From positions 340,430 to 404,429 of the forward strand of contig CAXBES010000001.1 of the NCBI GenBank assembly GCA_963974915.1: a DNA stretch of 64,000 nucleotides, written 5' to 3'. Of the stretch, positions 33,993 through 42,878 are shown one piece after another. This stretch comes from CAXBES01 sp963974915 (GTDB taxonomy: Bacteria > Bacteroidota > Bacteroidia > Flavobacteriales > Flavobacteriaceae). A program made the position numbers and the translations under genes. Below the pieces are notes generated by a model that saw only the letters and a program-made list of their open reading frames with translations, was not told the DNA's origin and made no database searches. Each line of letters opens with the position of its first letter. Position 1 is the first letter of the stretch.

Positions 33993-35279
33993 ATGAGATC
34001 ACAAAAATTACCCCCCGCTTTGTGTATTATGATAGCCGCACTTTTAGTGTTTGGCCAATCATTTTCAGCTGTAAAGGACACCAAAGCAAAATCTAAAGTA
34101 GTTAATAAAGAGCTGTTTAAGTCGGTAAACGCTCTTCAACAATCATCATTGGTAAATACTACTGTAATTTCACCCGGCGCAGATATTTCTTCATCAGCGG
34201 TTGCTGGTCCTTTAGAAAGTGAATCTGCCGAAAAATCAATCATTAAGGAAAAAACTTACTTTTTTAGTTCAAATACGAATTCGAATGCAAGTTTGGTAGC
34301 TACTGCTCATGAAACAGAGATGATTTCGAACGGTATAATCTTTCAACGAGGATTGTATTATGGTTTCGCGATCATGGTCATCTTATTAAACCTAGTTTGC
34401 TATTTCTTATTTGAAGAAAAGGTATTTGTGTTCTTTTCTATGGCTTTAGCCAGTATGACGGCTACTTTTTTCTTTAGTGACGGATTGCTTTCATTGCTTG
34501 GTTTAAATATTATCAATACTCCGGCGATGCAATCTACACTCTTGTTCTTTGCAGCTGGATTTACCGCGGTATTTGCATCTCATTATCTAACCCTATCTGA
34601 ATATTTTCCAAGGATAAAATATGTATCCCTCGGAATAATGGGTTTTGCCTTTATGATGATCTTTTCGGGATGGGTTTCTGAAACTGAATTCTTCACAGGG
34701 GTAGCAAATTCGTTATTAATCGGTTTAATGGGATTATACTTCATGATAGGAGTTTCACTTTTCAGTAAAAAGAATTACGCAAAATTCTACGTGATCGCAA
34801 CGGCAATTCCCATGTTATTTGCAATCGACTATTTTGTACTGTCTAAATTTGGTATTAACTTCTTAAATACTGAAAGTTTTCACTTAAAATCTGCAGGAAT
34901 CGTAGAAATGCTGGTACTTACCTATGCCATTATGTATAGAATGAAGGCAATTAAGGAAGAGCATCAATTAAGACAAACCGAACTGAGAATATTTCTGAAG
35001 CGTCAGGAAGTACTAAATCGCACTAACACTGCTAAGCTAATGCAAGATGTATATCTAGAAAATCTTATCATGCAATACGACCTTGACGGATTGGAGATCA
35101 AGCTTCTTCAATACATTTCGGAAGGAAAAGACAACGCTAAGATCGCTCGTAAGCTTAAAACAACCGAAGTTGAAGTAGAATTCTTAACCAGAGAATTATA
35201 CGAAAAGCTGGAGATTAGCGAACAAATACAAGAGGACTATCGAATGGTAGATACTCAACCAGATTACATTTACAACTAA
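33993..35279 (+). CDS. membrane-anchored regulator: 7TM-type sensor with C-terminal LuxR-like HTH
   Basis: About 428 residues from the ATG at 33993, which opens a signal/anchor (PPALCIMIAALLVFGQSFSA). A periplasmic stretch of about 100 residues rich in Ser/Asn is followed by about seven hydrophobic segments (residues 120-315), resembling 7TM-DISM sensors. A helical linker (MYRMKAIKEEHQLRQTELRI) leads to a C-terminal region LDGLEIKLLQYISEGKDNAKIARKL, which aligns with the LuxR-type helix-turn-helix (LxxxExxVLxxxxEGxxNxEIAxxL), then LYEKLEIS. I infer a one-component regulator that binds DNA while membrane-bound. The ligand is unknown. Confidence 0.68.
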   Translation: MRSQKLPPALCIMIAALLVFGQSFSAVKDTKAKSKVVNKELFKSVNALQQSSLVNTTVISPGADISSSAVAGPLESESAEKSIIKEKTYFFSSNTNSNASLVATAHETEMISNGIIFQRGLYYGFAIMVILLNLVCYFLFEEKVFVFFSMALASMTATFFFSDGLLSLLGLNIINTPAMQSTLLFFAAGFTAVFASHYLTLSEYFPRIKYVSLGIMGFAFMMIFSGWVSETEFFTGVANSLLIGLMGLYFMIGVSLFSKKNYAKFYVIATAIPMLFAIDYFVLSKFGINFLNTESFHLKSAGIVEMLVLTYAIMYRMKAIKEEHQLRQTELRIFLKRQEVLNRTNTAKLMQDVYLENLIMQYDLDGLEIKLLQYISEGKDNAKIARKLKTTEVEVEFLTRELYEKLEISEQIQEDYRMVDTQPDYIYN

Positions 35280-35320
35280 TTCATAATATTTATTTCCCCA
35301 GATCCCCAACTAAATGGCGA

Positions 35321-35352
35321 AAAGGATAGACCGTAAAAGTCTATCCTTTTTT
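35321..35352. terminator. bidirectional terminator
   Basis: Stem AAAGGATAGAC/GTCTATCCTTT (35321-35331 with 35339-35349). It includes the stop codon of the leftward ccsBA gene. Confidence 0.88.
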
Positions 35353-38300
35353 TATGTAATATTTTTTGTGTCTAAAAAATGCAACAGTACTTAAAACAGC
35401 AGCAAACAGTACGATATACCAAACAAAGGTTGGAGTTGCCGGCGCATCCCCACTGGCGTAAGAATGTAAGCCGCTTAAATAAAAGTTAACTCCGAAGTAA
35501 GTCATCATAATTGATGCATACGCAAAGATCGCCATCACATTAAACAACCATTTTCCTCGAAGGCCAGGAACCAATCTGGCGTGAATAACGAACGCATAGA
35601 TCATAATGCTTATGAGTGCCCAGGTTTCTTTAGGGTCCCAGCCCCAATATCTTCCCCAACTCTCGTTAGCCCATTGCCCTCCTAAAAAGTTCCCAATAGT
35701 TAGCATTACCAAGCCTACGGTTAGCGCCATTTCGGTAATTACGGTAAGTTCGTTAATATTTATCTCCATTTTTTTAAGATTCCCTTTAGTAGTAAAGATC
35801 ATGAGCAACAGGGAGGTCATACCCAGGATCATACCCAATGTAAAAGGACCATAACTTGCAACGATAACTGCCACATGGATCATTAACCAATAACTATCTA
35901 ATACAGGCTGTAAATTAGCAATAGCCGGGTCCAACCAGTTCTCGTGTGCTACCCACAGTATGATCGCCGCTACAAAGGCGGTAGACGCAATAGTGAGATC
36001 ACTCTTTCTTCCAAATGCAAGGCCAAAGAATACCGTCGCCCAGCCAACGTACACCACAGATTCGTAGGCGTCACTCCAAGGCGCATGTCCGCTAATATAC
36101 CAACGTGCAATAAGTCCAAGAGTCATAGCAATAAAGAACGCCCATATTATGTATTTGCATATTTTAACCAGTGTATTGATGGTTTTTCCACTTTTAAATA
36201 TCTGAAAAATGATAAATACGAACATCAAAATTCCAAATACTGCAAAATATTTATAGAGTCGGTTAAAGATATCGACCTTATTGTAAAGTATTTCAGCTTT
36301 TACTTTTCCTTCGGAAGGCATTACTTCGCTTCCATATTTTTTCTGAAAGTTGGTAATACTCTCTAAAAACTCGTCTGCTTTCGAGTAATCTCCCGTTTCG
36401 CGGGCATTCCGAAGACTGTTAAAATACAACGGAAGAATATTCTTAGCATACAAAGAGTCCATCCCTTGTATTCTTGTTTCTGAAAGTTCGGGGTAAGAAA
36501 CCCATTTATTACCTTCATCGTTTGGTATAGGGAAAATTTTGAGGATACTTCCGCTTAACGCCTGATTAAGCACATAATAATTCTCATGTGCTTTAATAAA
36601 ATCCTTTTGAAACTGATTTGGAGTATTGGTAGCGGTCGCTTCCTGTAAATACGGCTCTAACTTGTAGTTTCCTTGAGTATCAAAAAGATCGATAAGTGAA
36701 ATTCGTTTGGCATCTTCTGCAACACCGGCCACGTGCCTTATGCTATCGTTCCCGCGTTTTAATGCGATAATTGGCACCTCAACCCATAAACGTGGAAACT
36801 CGGTCATAGAAATAAACACCTGATTAGCATCTAAACCGCTATAAGTGTCACTTCTGCTTACTTTTCTAAGTAATTCGCTCGCAAAAGTGTTTACCGGTTT
36901 CATTCTACCATTGTCTTGAATGATGAGTTTGGCAAACTGTGCAGCATGTTCTTTACTCACAGCACTCTCCACAATAAGAGAATCGATGGTTTGGGGCGAA
37001 GCCTTGGTGTGCTCATTAGTTTCGGTGTGCTGTGCAAAACCGGTTAAGGAAATAAACAAAATGATAAGCGTTGTTATCGACTTCTTTTTCTTCTTTATTT
37101 TATTGAGCGTTTTTTCTAACTGTCCAAATCTTGATCCTTTGTCGAATAGAATAGCCATAAGACCAAGGTATAACAAGAAATAACCGATATAGGTGATCCA
37201 TGTACCCCAAAAATCGTGATTTACAGATAAGATCGTACCCTTTTCATCCGGATCAAAACCGGATTGAAAGAAGCGATAGCCATCGCGATCCAGTACGTTA
37301 TTCATATAGATCTCTTCATCTTTTAATCCCTCAACAGGATCATTTACCGTAACCTTACTTTTAAAAGCAGAATATCCTGTTTCGGTACCGGGATATTTGT
37401 CGGCAATAAAGTCGTTGAGTGTTATACTAAAAGGAAGGTCGTATTGTTGCGATCCATACGAAAGATATACTTTTAACCCGGCAACCTCAACAAGCGTAGG
37501 ATCCGGGAGCGTTCCCTTTCCTCCTAGTAATTCGGCTGTTTTAGTTTCACCTTCAGAACTAACCTCAACGATTAGCGCATCCTGATTTGAGGGTTCTTCT
37601 TTTGGCGCTTTAACTATTCCGTATTTACCTTTGGTAACGGGTTCGGGTATCACAAATGCCATTCCGGCCAGCTGATAAAGTGAACGCAACATTAACGGTT
37701 GTACGCTATCCATAGCAACAGCTCCTTGCATCTGATCTGCCATACGCATATAACTACCTTCAAAGGGAGAAGAGAGGGTATAGCTCCCGTCTTCTAAATA
37801 GGTAATGTTTATAGCACCTTCGGTAGGTTTATTTACAGCGAACAGAACATTGTGAATATTTGAGACTTCCCCTAATTTCACCCAGTGATCGTGACGATTT
37901 CCGTCACCGGCTTCTACTATCTTAATATATTCTTCTCCTTCTTCGGAAGGAATTAAGCCTTCGGCGGCACCTTTTATAAAATCCTTATATTTAATAGTAA
38001 CCGGCTGATTGTTATAATCTGTTTCTATACTGAAATCATTGTTTAGTCTTTCGGAAAACCGAACTTTTTTAGGCGCAATTTTTCTTCTCTGAGCCACGCC
38101 ATCTATTTCGTAATTTCCATCAATAAAGGCTGTGAGGTAGGTATTTTGTGTAAGAATTGAGTTTTCCGTTTCACCTTCACGAATGTGCATTACCCCTTCA
38201 TAACCAATGTATCGGGTAACGAAGGCTCCAATAAGAATTAAAATAAACGATAAATGTAAAAGAAGTGTTGTCCATTTTTCTTTCCGAAGCAATCTGAATC

Positions 38301-38511
38301 TAAAAATATTGCCTATAAAATTAATTACAAAGATCACCATTATGGCTTCAAACCACCAGGCGTCGTAAATAAGTTCTCTCGTATAATCTGAAGGGGCATT
38401 CTCATAACCAACATCCAGAAAAGTTCCAATAGCCATTGCGGCAGCAAAAACTAAGAATAAAACAGCGGTGAGTCGGGTGGAGAAAAGAATGGAAGCAATT
38501 TTCTTTTGCAT
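35341..38511 (-). CDS. ccsBA: fused cytochrome c maturation protein CcsB-CcsA (ResB-ResC)
   Basis: About 1056 residues from the ATG at 38511 (MQKKIASILFSTRL); the frame extends upstream but without a better start. It moves heme across the membrane and attaches it to apocytochromes c (system II). The N-terminal half is ResB/CcsB-like with membrane segments at about residues 15-35, 50-70 and 85-105, then a large periplasmic domain. The C-terminal half is CcsA with multiple segments and the heme-handling tryptophan-rich motif WGRYWGWDPKETW, flanked by conserved histidines. The fusion is characteristic of Bacteroidota and epsilonproteobacteria. No cytochrome gene is adjacent. Confidence 0.93.
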   Translation of the reverse strand: MQKKIASILFSTRLTAVLFLVFAAAMAIGTFLDVGYENAPSDYTRELIYDAWWFEAIMVIFVINFIGNIFRFRLLRKEKWTTLLLHLSFILILIGAFVTRYIGYEGVMHIREGETENSILTQNTYLTAFIDGNYEIDGVAQRRKIAPKKVRFSERLNNDFSIETDYNNQPVTIKYKDFIKGAAEGLIPSEEGEEYIKIVEAGDGNRHDHWVKLGEVSNIHNVLFAVNKPTEGAINITYLEDGSYTLSSPFEGSYMRMADQMQGAVAMDSVQPLMLRSLYQLAGMAFVIPEPVTKGKYGIVKAPKEEPSNQDALIVEVSSEGETKTAELLGGKGTLPDPTLVEVAGLKVYLSYGSQQYDLPFSITLNDFIADKYPGTETGYSAFKSKVTVNDPVEGLKDEEIYMNNVLDRDGYRFFQSGFDPDEKGTILSVNHDFWGTWITYIGYFLLYLGLMAILFDKGSRFGQLEKTLNKIKKKKKSITTLIILFISLTGFAQHTETNEHTKASPQTIDSLIVESAVSKEHAAQFAKLIIQDNGRMKPVNTFASELLRKVSRSDTYSGLDANQVFISMTEFPRLWVEVPIIALKRGNDSIRHVAGVAEDAKRISLIDLFDTQGNYKLEPYLQEATATNTPNQFQKDFIKAHENYYVLNQALSGSILKIFPIPNDEGNKWVSYPELSETRIQGMDSLYAKNILPLYFNSLRNARETGDYSKADEFLESITNFQKKYGSEVMPSEGKVKAEILYNKVDIFNRLYKYFAVFGILMFVFIIFQIFKSGKTINTLVKICKYIIWAFFIAMTLGLIARWYISGHAPWSDAYESVVYVGWATVFFGLAFGRKSDLTIASTAFVAAIILWVAHENWLDPAIANLQPVLDSYWLMIHVAVIVASYGPFTLGMILGMTSLLLMIFTTKGNLKKMEININELTVITEMALTVGLVMLTIGNFLGGQWANESWGRYWGWDPKETWALISIMIYAFVIHARLVPGLRGKWLFNVMAIFAYASIMMTYFGVNFYLSGLHSYASGDAPATPTFVWYIVLFAAVLSTVAFFRHKKYYIKKG

Positions 38512-38618
38512 TATTGCGAATTTTGGGTGCAAATTTAAGCAATTATAGCCACTTAAGCTACTCAATTTTGAGAACTAAATCCGGAAAAACTGTGATTCTT
38601 AACTAATTTTTTAAATTT

Positions 38619-39029
38619 CTATATTTCTCTGTCTTTTTCTCTTGTTTTTCTGGCTTCAAAGATTTTAAGGTGTATAAAAGTTCCCATGTTGCGTGCACGA
38701 TTTTTCGCAATTTGAGCTGTATCGCCCGTAAATAACTCATCTATAGTTTCAAACCACAGGTTCAGCCAGACTCCAAAGTGCATTTCGTTAATCGCCCCGT
38801 TTACTTTTCTATCTACCTCCACATGTTTTTGCAAAGGATTTCCTTTAAACTTTTTCTCGAAGAATAAATTAGTTTGCCAGAAATCGCTAAGGTGCTCATA
38901 GTGATGTTCCCAATTTGTGATTATTCCATTAAAAATGGGACCCAAAAGTGCATCTTTTTGGACCTTCCCGTAAAATGTAGTTACAAGAAGCTTAATATCT
39001 TCTCTGTTTTTTATATCCTGTTTGCTCAA
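38619..39029 (-). CDS. group III truncated hemoglobin
   Basis: A 2-on-2 globin, often involved in nitric oxide or oxygen chemistry. Conserved parts are DIKLLVTTFYGKVQKDALLGPIF, the distal region WEHHYEHLSDFW, and the proximal histidine in NEMHFGVWL, followed by FETIDELFTG. I choose the TTG at 39029, two bases after the upstream gene's stop, because the longer frame from 39092 overlaps that gene by about 60 bases and adds non-globin residues. Coupled translation with the membrane protein gene is likely. A divergent Crp/Fnr regulator next door suggests redox or NO control. Confidence 0.87.
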   Translation of the reverse strand: MSKQDIKNREDIKLLVTTFYGKVQKDALLGPIFNGIITNWEHHYEHLSDFWQTNLFFEKKFKGNPLQKHVEVDRKVNGAINEMHFGVWLNLWFETIDELFTGDTAQIAKNRARNMGTFIHLKIFEARKTREKDREI

Positions 39030-39031
39030 TT

Positions 39032-39319
39032 TTAAAATAAATTTATTACAATTAGAAGTGTATTTGCCAGAAGGCTTACCACTAATAACCAAAACGTTAG
39101 ATTCGATTTTAATTGTGCCAGTAAAGCAGCATTATAGATCATACAGGTTGAAACACAGATAGTAAGCTCAATTCCACTCACTAAGTTTGTGCCTTGTGAC
39201 AAGATCATCATAGCAGCAATTGAACCTAAACAACTTTGAAATATGATCGTAAGGGGAATATACATATATCGATTGTAATTAAACTCGTCAATCAATGCTT
39301 TTATACTAATAGTTTTCAT
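39032..39319 (-). CDS. small membrane protein co-transcribed with truncated hemoglobin
   Basis: About 95 residues from the ATG at 39319 with three hydrophobic segments (near residues 20-45, 47-68 and 75-95). The longer frame from 39379 would run into the promoter region shared with the divergent Crp/Fnr gene. It is followed two bases after its stop by the globin gene. Unknown function; position suggests a role in the same stress response. Confidence 0.65.
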   Translation of the reverse strand: MKTISIKALIDEFNYNRYMYIPLTIIFQSCLGSIAAMMILSQGTNLVSGIELTICVSTCMIYNAALLAQLKSNLTFWLLVVSLLANTLLIVINLF

Positions 39320-39378
39320 GTTTGATTCTTTAAATTTGTACAAAGTTCTAATACAATAAGCACCTCTCTTATGAGGCA

Positions 39379-39396
39379 AATCATAAAGTCATGATT
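39379..39396. promoter_or_regulatory. palindrome overlapping the Crp/Fnr gene start (candidate operator)
   Basis: AATCAT-N6-ATGATT is a perfect 6-6-6 palindrome at 39379-39396, including the start ATG of the regulator. Its half-sites resemble the ATCAA-type halves bound by Fnr-like proteins, with different spacing. Autorepression is a reasonable guess. Confidence 0.35.
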
Positions 39397-39978
39397 CCGG
39401 AAGACCTATTAATTAAGTACGCGGCCATGGAGATCACCCTCATGGAAGGAGAACAAGTATTTAGAGAAGGAAGTAAGGCACGATGCTATTTTCAAGTGAA
39501 GTCAGGAGTGGTTAAAATGTACAACCTCAATGAAAACGGTAAAGAATTCGTGCAAGGGTTGTTTTATAACGGAGAAAGTTTTGGCGAGCCGCCATTGTTA
39601 GGAAATTTTAAGTATCCGGCAACGGCAGAAGCAACTCAGGAAACCGTACTGTTTAAATTATCTAAAAAGGATCTGGACAATTTATTGCAAGCTAATTTTG
39701 ACGTTCATAAAAAACTCACCGCTACTCTGTCTAAAAGGTTGGCATATAAATCGATGATACTCAAGGAGATTTCCGTATATCCCCCGGAGCACCGAATCCT
39801 TACATTGGTCAATTTTTTAAAGAAAAACGATCAGGTTACCGGAAAATATCAGGTGGACCTCACCAGACAACAAATAGCAGATCTCACCGGATTACGTGTA
39901 GAAACCGTGATACGTGCCGTAAAACAATTAGAGACGGAAGGAGAAATTGAGATCATTAACCGAAAGATCTTCCGTTAA
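39391..39978 (+). CDS. Crp/Fnr family transcriptional regulator
   Basis: A 195-residue regulator. Residues about 10-120 are a cyclic-nucleotide-binding-like beta barrel (FREGSKARCYFQVKSGVVKMY, then GESFGEPPLLG), followed by a dimer helix and a winged HTH with LTRQQIADLTGLRVETVIRAVKQLE. It has a single cysteine, so it cannot hold an Fnr-type four-cysteine Fe-S cluster. Divergent transcription from the small membrane protein and truncated globin genes suggests it controls them, perhaps by sensing NO or redox through another route. The effector is not readable. Confidence 0.9.
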   Translation: MIPEDLLIKYAAMEITLMEGEQVFREGSKARCYFQVKSGVVKMYNLNENGKEFVQGLFYNGESFGEPPLLGNFKYPATAEATQETVLFKLSKKDLDNLLQANFDVHKKLTATLSKRLAYKSMILKEISVYPPEHRILTLVNFLKKNDQVTGKYQVDLTRQQIADLTGLRVETVIRAVKQLETEGEIEIINRKIFR

Positions 39979-40008
39979 ATTAGGTAAAAAGTTTTTACCT
40001 TCGTCTAT

Positions 40009-40779
40009 ATGATAAAAGTCGCTTTTCTTGGTTTTGGAAACGTAAATTCTCATTTGTGTAAGGCTTTACATCAAAGTACCGGAGTTTCTGTAGTACAGAT
40101 ATATAATAGATCTAATATTGAATTGAATTCGGAATTTTCCGACATAGATCTTACTGCCAAGCTGGAGGAAATTGGGACAGCCGATGTATATATTATAGGT
40201 ATTCCCGACGATGCGATCGCTACATTTTCTGAACAGTTACTCTTACACGATCAACTTGTTGTTCATACCTCCGGCGGAGCCAACATACAGGTTTTATCTA
40301 ATAATAACAGGAAAGGGATCTTTTATCCCTTACAAACATTTTCTAAGAACAGAGAAGTTGATTTTAAAGATATTCCTATTTGTATTGAATCTGAAAATGC
40401 TTCAGATCTGGAGCTTTTATCTGTGTTGGGGTCAAAAATTTCAAAAAAGGTAGTAGAGGTTTCTTCTGAAGAACGCGCAAAGCTACATGTAGCGGCTGTT
40501 TTTGTAAATAACTTCGTTAATTACCTTTATAGCGCTTCCGAAGAAATACTTAAAAACGAAAACCTGGACTTCGACTTGTTAAAACCGCTAATTGCTGAAA
40601 CAGCCTTTAAAATTGAAACGCTGTCTCCTTTAGATGTACAAACCGGTCCGGCGAAACGCAACGATAAAACTACGATAGAAAAACACCTACATTTGTTGGA
40701 GGACAGTCCGTATAAAAACTTATATCAACAAATTACAAGAGCAATTCAGGAAAAATATAAAAATGGAAAAAAGTTATAA
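40009..40779 (+). CDS. Rossmann-fold oxidoreductase-like protein with DUF2520 domain
   Basis: A 256-residue protein. The N terminus VAFLGFGNVNSHLCKAL is a dinucleotide-binding Rossmann loop; the C-terminal half is the helical DUF2520 domain (RAKLHVAAVFVNNFVNYLY, then GPAKRNDKTTIEKHL). Related to NADP-dependent pyrroline-5-carboxylate and F420-type reductases, with unknown substrate. A TACCTTCG box immediately before it suggests a very short leader. The next gene overlaps it by 17 bases, so a tight operon begins here. Confidence 0.85.
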   Translation: MIKVAFLGFGNVNSHLCKALHQSTGVSVVQIYNRSNIELNSEFSDIDLTAKLEEIGTADVYIIGIPDDAIATFSEQLLLHDQLVVHTSGGANIQVLSNNNRKGIFYPLQTFSKNREVDFKDIPICIESENASDLELLSVLGSKISKKVVEVSSEERAKLHVAAVFVNNFVNYLYSASEEILKNENLDFDLLKPLIAETAFKIETLSPLDVQTGPAKRNDKTTIEKHLHLLEDSPYKNLYQQITRAIQEKYKNGKKL

Positions 40780-41296
40780 AGAATATCTTACTCACATTAC
40801 CACCTTCGTTTTTGATGTGGACGGCGTTTTAACCGATGGTACTATTAACGTAACCACCTCCGGCGAAATGCTTAGAACCATGAATATAAAGGATGGTTTT
40901 GCACTTAAGACCGCTGTTGATAAGGGTTATAATGTTTGTATCATTTCGGGCGGGAGTAATGAAGGCGTGCGAAAACGTTTAAACGGCTTAGGAATTACAG
41001 ATATTCATCTGGGAACTCATCACAAAACCGGAACTTTAAACGAGTACATGGCGTCTAAGAGTATTCTGAGTGAAAATGTATTGTATATGGGCGATGATAT
41101 TCCCGATCTCGTTGTGATGAAGGAAGTGGGACTCCCGTGTTGTCCGCAAGATGCAGTTCCTGAGATAAAGCATATTTCGAAGTATGTTTCGCATAAAAAC
41201 GGCGGGAAAGGATGTGTTCGTGATGTGATAGAACAGGTGATGAAGGTACAGGGGAAATGGATAAGTAATGGAGATACCAGTGCGAAATACGACTAA
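40763..41296 (+). CDS. HAD-family phosphatase, KdsC-like
   Basis: A 177-residue HAD hydrolase without a cap domain, like 3-deoxy-D-manno-octulosonate 8-phosphate phosphatase (KdsC), which acts in the Kdo branch of lipopolysaccharide synthesis. Motif I with the nucleophile aspartate is FDVDGVLTDG, motif II is IISGG, and motif IV is YMGDDIPDL. No other kds gene is near, and the neighbour set (DUF2520, UbiA, Maf) is the usual flavobacterial one, so the KdsC role is likely but not shown. Confidence 0.83.
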   Translation: MEKSYKEYLTHITTFVFDVDGVLTDGTINVTTSGEMLRTMNIKDGFALKTAVDKGYNVCIISGGSNEGVRKRLNGLGITDIHLGTHHKTGTLNEYMASKSILSENVLYMGDDIPDLVVMKEVGLPCCPQDAVPEIKHISKYVSHKNGGKGCVRDVIEQVMKVQGKWISNGDTSAKYD

Positions 41297-41310
41297 TAAT
41301 TTCAAGTGAT

Positions 41311-42222
41311 TTGAACTTCTTAAACCTCATCCGGTATAAAAACTTACTGCTTATTGCGTTAGTCCAAATACTAATTAAATACGGATTGTTAGAATCATGG
41401 GGTGTAAACGGTGTGCTAACAGATTTTCAATTCGGTTTGTTGGTTCTAGCCACGCTCGCAATTGCCGCCGCAGGAAATGTCATTAATGATATTTACGATG
41501 TTGACATAGACACCGTCAACAAACCTCAACGGGTTATTATTGGAAGAAGAGTTTCCGAAACCAGAGCATACCAACTCTTTGTTGGTTTAAATGTATTGGG
41601 CGTAGCGCTGGGCTTTTATTTGTCGAATTCGATTGGGAAACCCGGTTTTGCTGCGGTATTTATAGTAATTTCTGCCTTACTTTTTATGTACGCAAGCTAC
41701 CTTAAAGGGGTATTATTCGTTGGCAACATCCTCGTATCAGTTCTTGTAGCCTTGAGCGTTCTTATTGTGCCTGTGTTCGATGTTTTGCCGGTCATTAATA
41801 CGGATGAAACAAATTTAACGTTGTTATCGTTTAAGGTGATCTTACACTATGCGTGTTTTGCTTTTGTCGTCAATTTTATTAGAGAGATCGTTAAGGATAT
41901 TCAGGATATAAATGGAGATAAGAAGGCGAGTTTAAAAACCCTGCCAATTGTTTTGGGTAGAAAGCGAGCCACTACCATAGTGTTTACATTAGGAGTCATC
42001 TTAAGCGCTTTGGTTATTGGTTACATGTATATTTACCTGTACTATTCGCAACAAATATTACTTTACTTTTTATTTTTTATTGTAGCTCCCCTATTCTACT
42101 TTTGCGTTAAGGCCTGGAATGCCGAAAGAGCTAAGGAATACACTTTTCTATCCTTTTTTCTGAAAGTTATTATGTTCTTAGGAATCTGTTCGGTTGCTTT
42201 TTATCCACTACCACAGGCTTAA
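41311..42222 (+). CDS. UbiA family prenyltransferase (geranylgeranylglycerol-phosphate type)
   Basis: A 303-residue integral membrane protein with about eight to nine helices. The first aspartate-rich motif is NDIYDVDIDTVNKPQR and the second is DIQDINGDKKASLKTLP, both needed to bind prenyl diphosphate and Mg. In flavobacteria this group is labelled geranylgeranylglycerol-phosphate geranylgeranyltransferase; other UbiA roles such as quinone or heme side chains are possible. The start is a TTG 14 bases after the HAD gene. Confidence 0.83.
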   Translation: MNFLNLIRYKNLLLIALVQILIKYGLLESWGVNGVLTDFQFGLLVLATLAIAAAGNVINDIYDVDIDTVNKPQRVIIGRRVSETRAYQLFVGLNVLGVALGFYLSNSIGKPGFAAVFIVISALLFMYASYLKGVLFVGNILVSVLVALSVLIVPVFDVLPVINTDETNLTLLSFKVILHYACFAFVVNFIREIVKDIQDINGDKKASLKTLPIVLGRKRATTIVFTLGVILSALVIGYMYIYLYYSQQILLYFLFFIVAPLFYFCVKAWNAERAKEYTFLSFFLKVIMFLGICSVAFYPLPQA

Positions 42223-42256
42223 GTAAGAATCTATTAAAAATAAGCAGCTACTTAAT

Positions 42257-42847
42257 ATGTTAAACGAGAAATTAAAGAACTTCAACATAATACTTGCTTC
42301 GGGTTCTCCCAGGCGTCAGAATTTCTTTCGAGAATTGGACATCGACTTTACCATCGATGTTCGTGAGGTGGAAGAGGTTTATCCGGCGCAGCGCTTAAAA
42401 GCTTCCGAAATTACCGATTATCTGGCTAAGTTAAAGGCTTCAGCTTTCAATTCACTTTCCGAAGCAGACATTTTAATTACAAGTGACACTATTGTTTGGA
42501 AGGACGGAGTTGCTATTGGCAAGCCTGTAGATCGCGAAGATGCCAAGGCGATGCTTAACAATTTAAGTGGCGAGATGCATCAGGTAATAACTTCGGTGTG
42601 TTTTACCGGCAAAAATTTTCAGAAACTCATTCATGAGACCACCAATGTTTGGTTTAAAGAGCTTTCCGAAGAAGAAATTAATTATTACCTCACAAATTAC
42701 CAACCTTATGATAAAGCCGGAAGTTACGGAATTCAGGAATGGATCGGGTATATTGGTATAGACCGTTTGGAGGGTTCGTATTTTAATGTGATGGGACTTC
42801 CTACCCGCCTTGTTTATAAAACGTTAATGGAAATTGCGAACCGCTGA
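42257..42847 (+). CDS. Maf-like nucleoside triphosphate pyrophosphatase
   Basis: A 196-residue house-cleaning enzyme that hydrolyses non-canonical nucleotides such as dTTP/UTP analogues. The opening IILASGSPRRQNFFRELDI is the Maf phosphate-binding loop; ITSDTIVWKDGVAIGKP carries the catalytic aspartate; DKAGSYGIQEW is the third conserved block. It is part of the preceding gene string (34 bases after UbiA). Confidence 0.93.
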   Translation: MLNEKLKNFNIILASGSPRRQNFFRELDIDFTIDVREVEEVYPAQRLKASEITDYLAKLKASAFNSLSEADILITSDTIVWKDGVAIGKPVDREDAKAMLNNLSGEMHQVITSVCFTGKNFQKLIHETTNVWFKELSEEEINYYLTNYQPYDKAGSYGIQEWIGYIGIDRLEGSYFNVMGLPTRLVYKTLMEIANR

Positions 42848-42855
42848 TTTTATAG

Positions 42856-42863
42856 TAATTTTG
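42856..42863 (+). promoter_or_regulatory. -7 promoter box before the lipoprotein gene
   Basis: TAATTTTG, a TAnnTTTG match 15 bases before the ATG at 42879; suggests a separate promoter for the lipoprotein/MscS pair. Confidence 0.5.
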
Positions 42864-42878
42864 AGTAAAAGTTGATCC

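Noticed and set aside
36920..37585. Plus-strand frames inside ccsBA
   Set aside because: They overlap a long conserved gene on the other strand and have no promoter or family signal.
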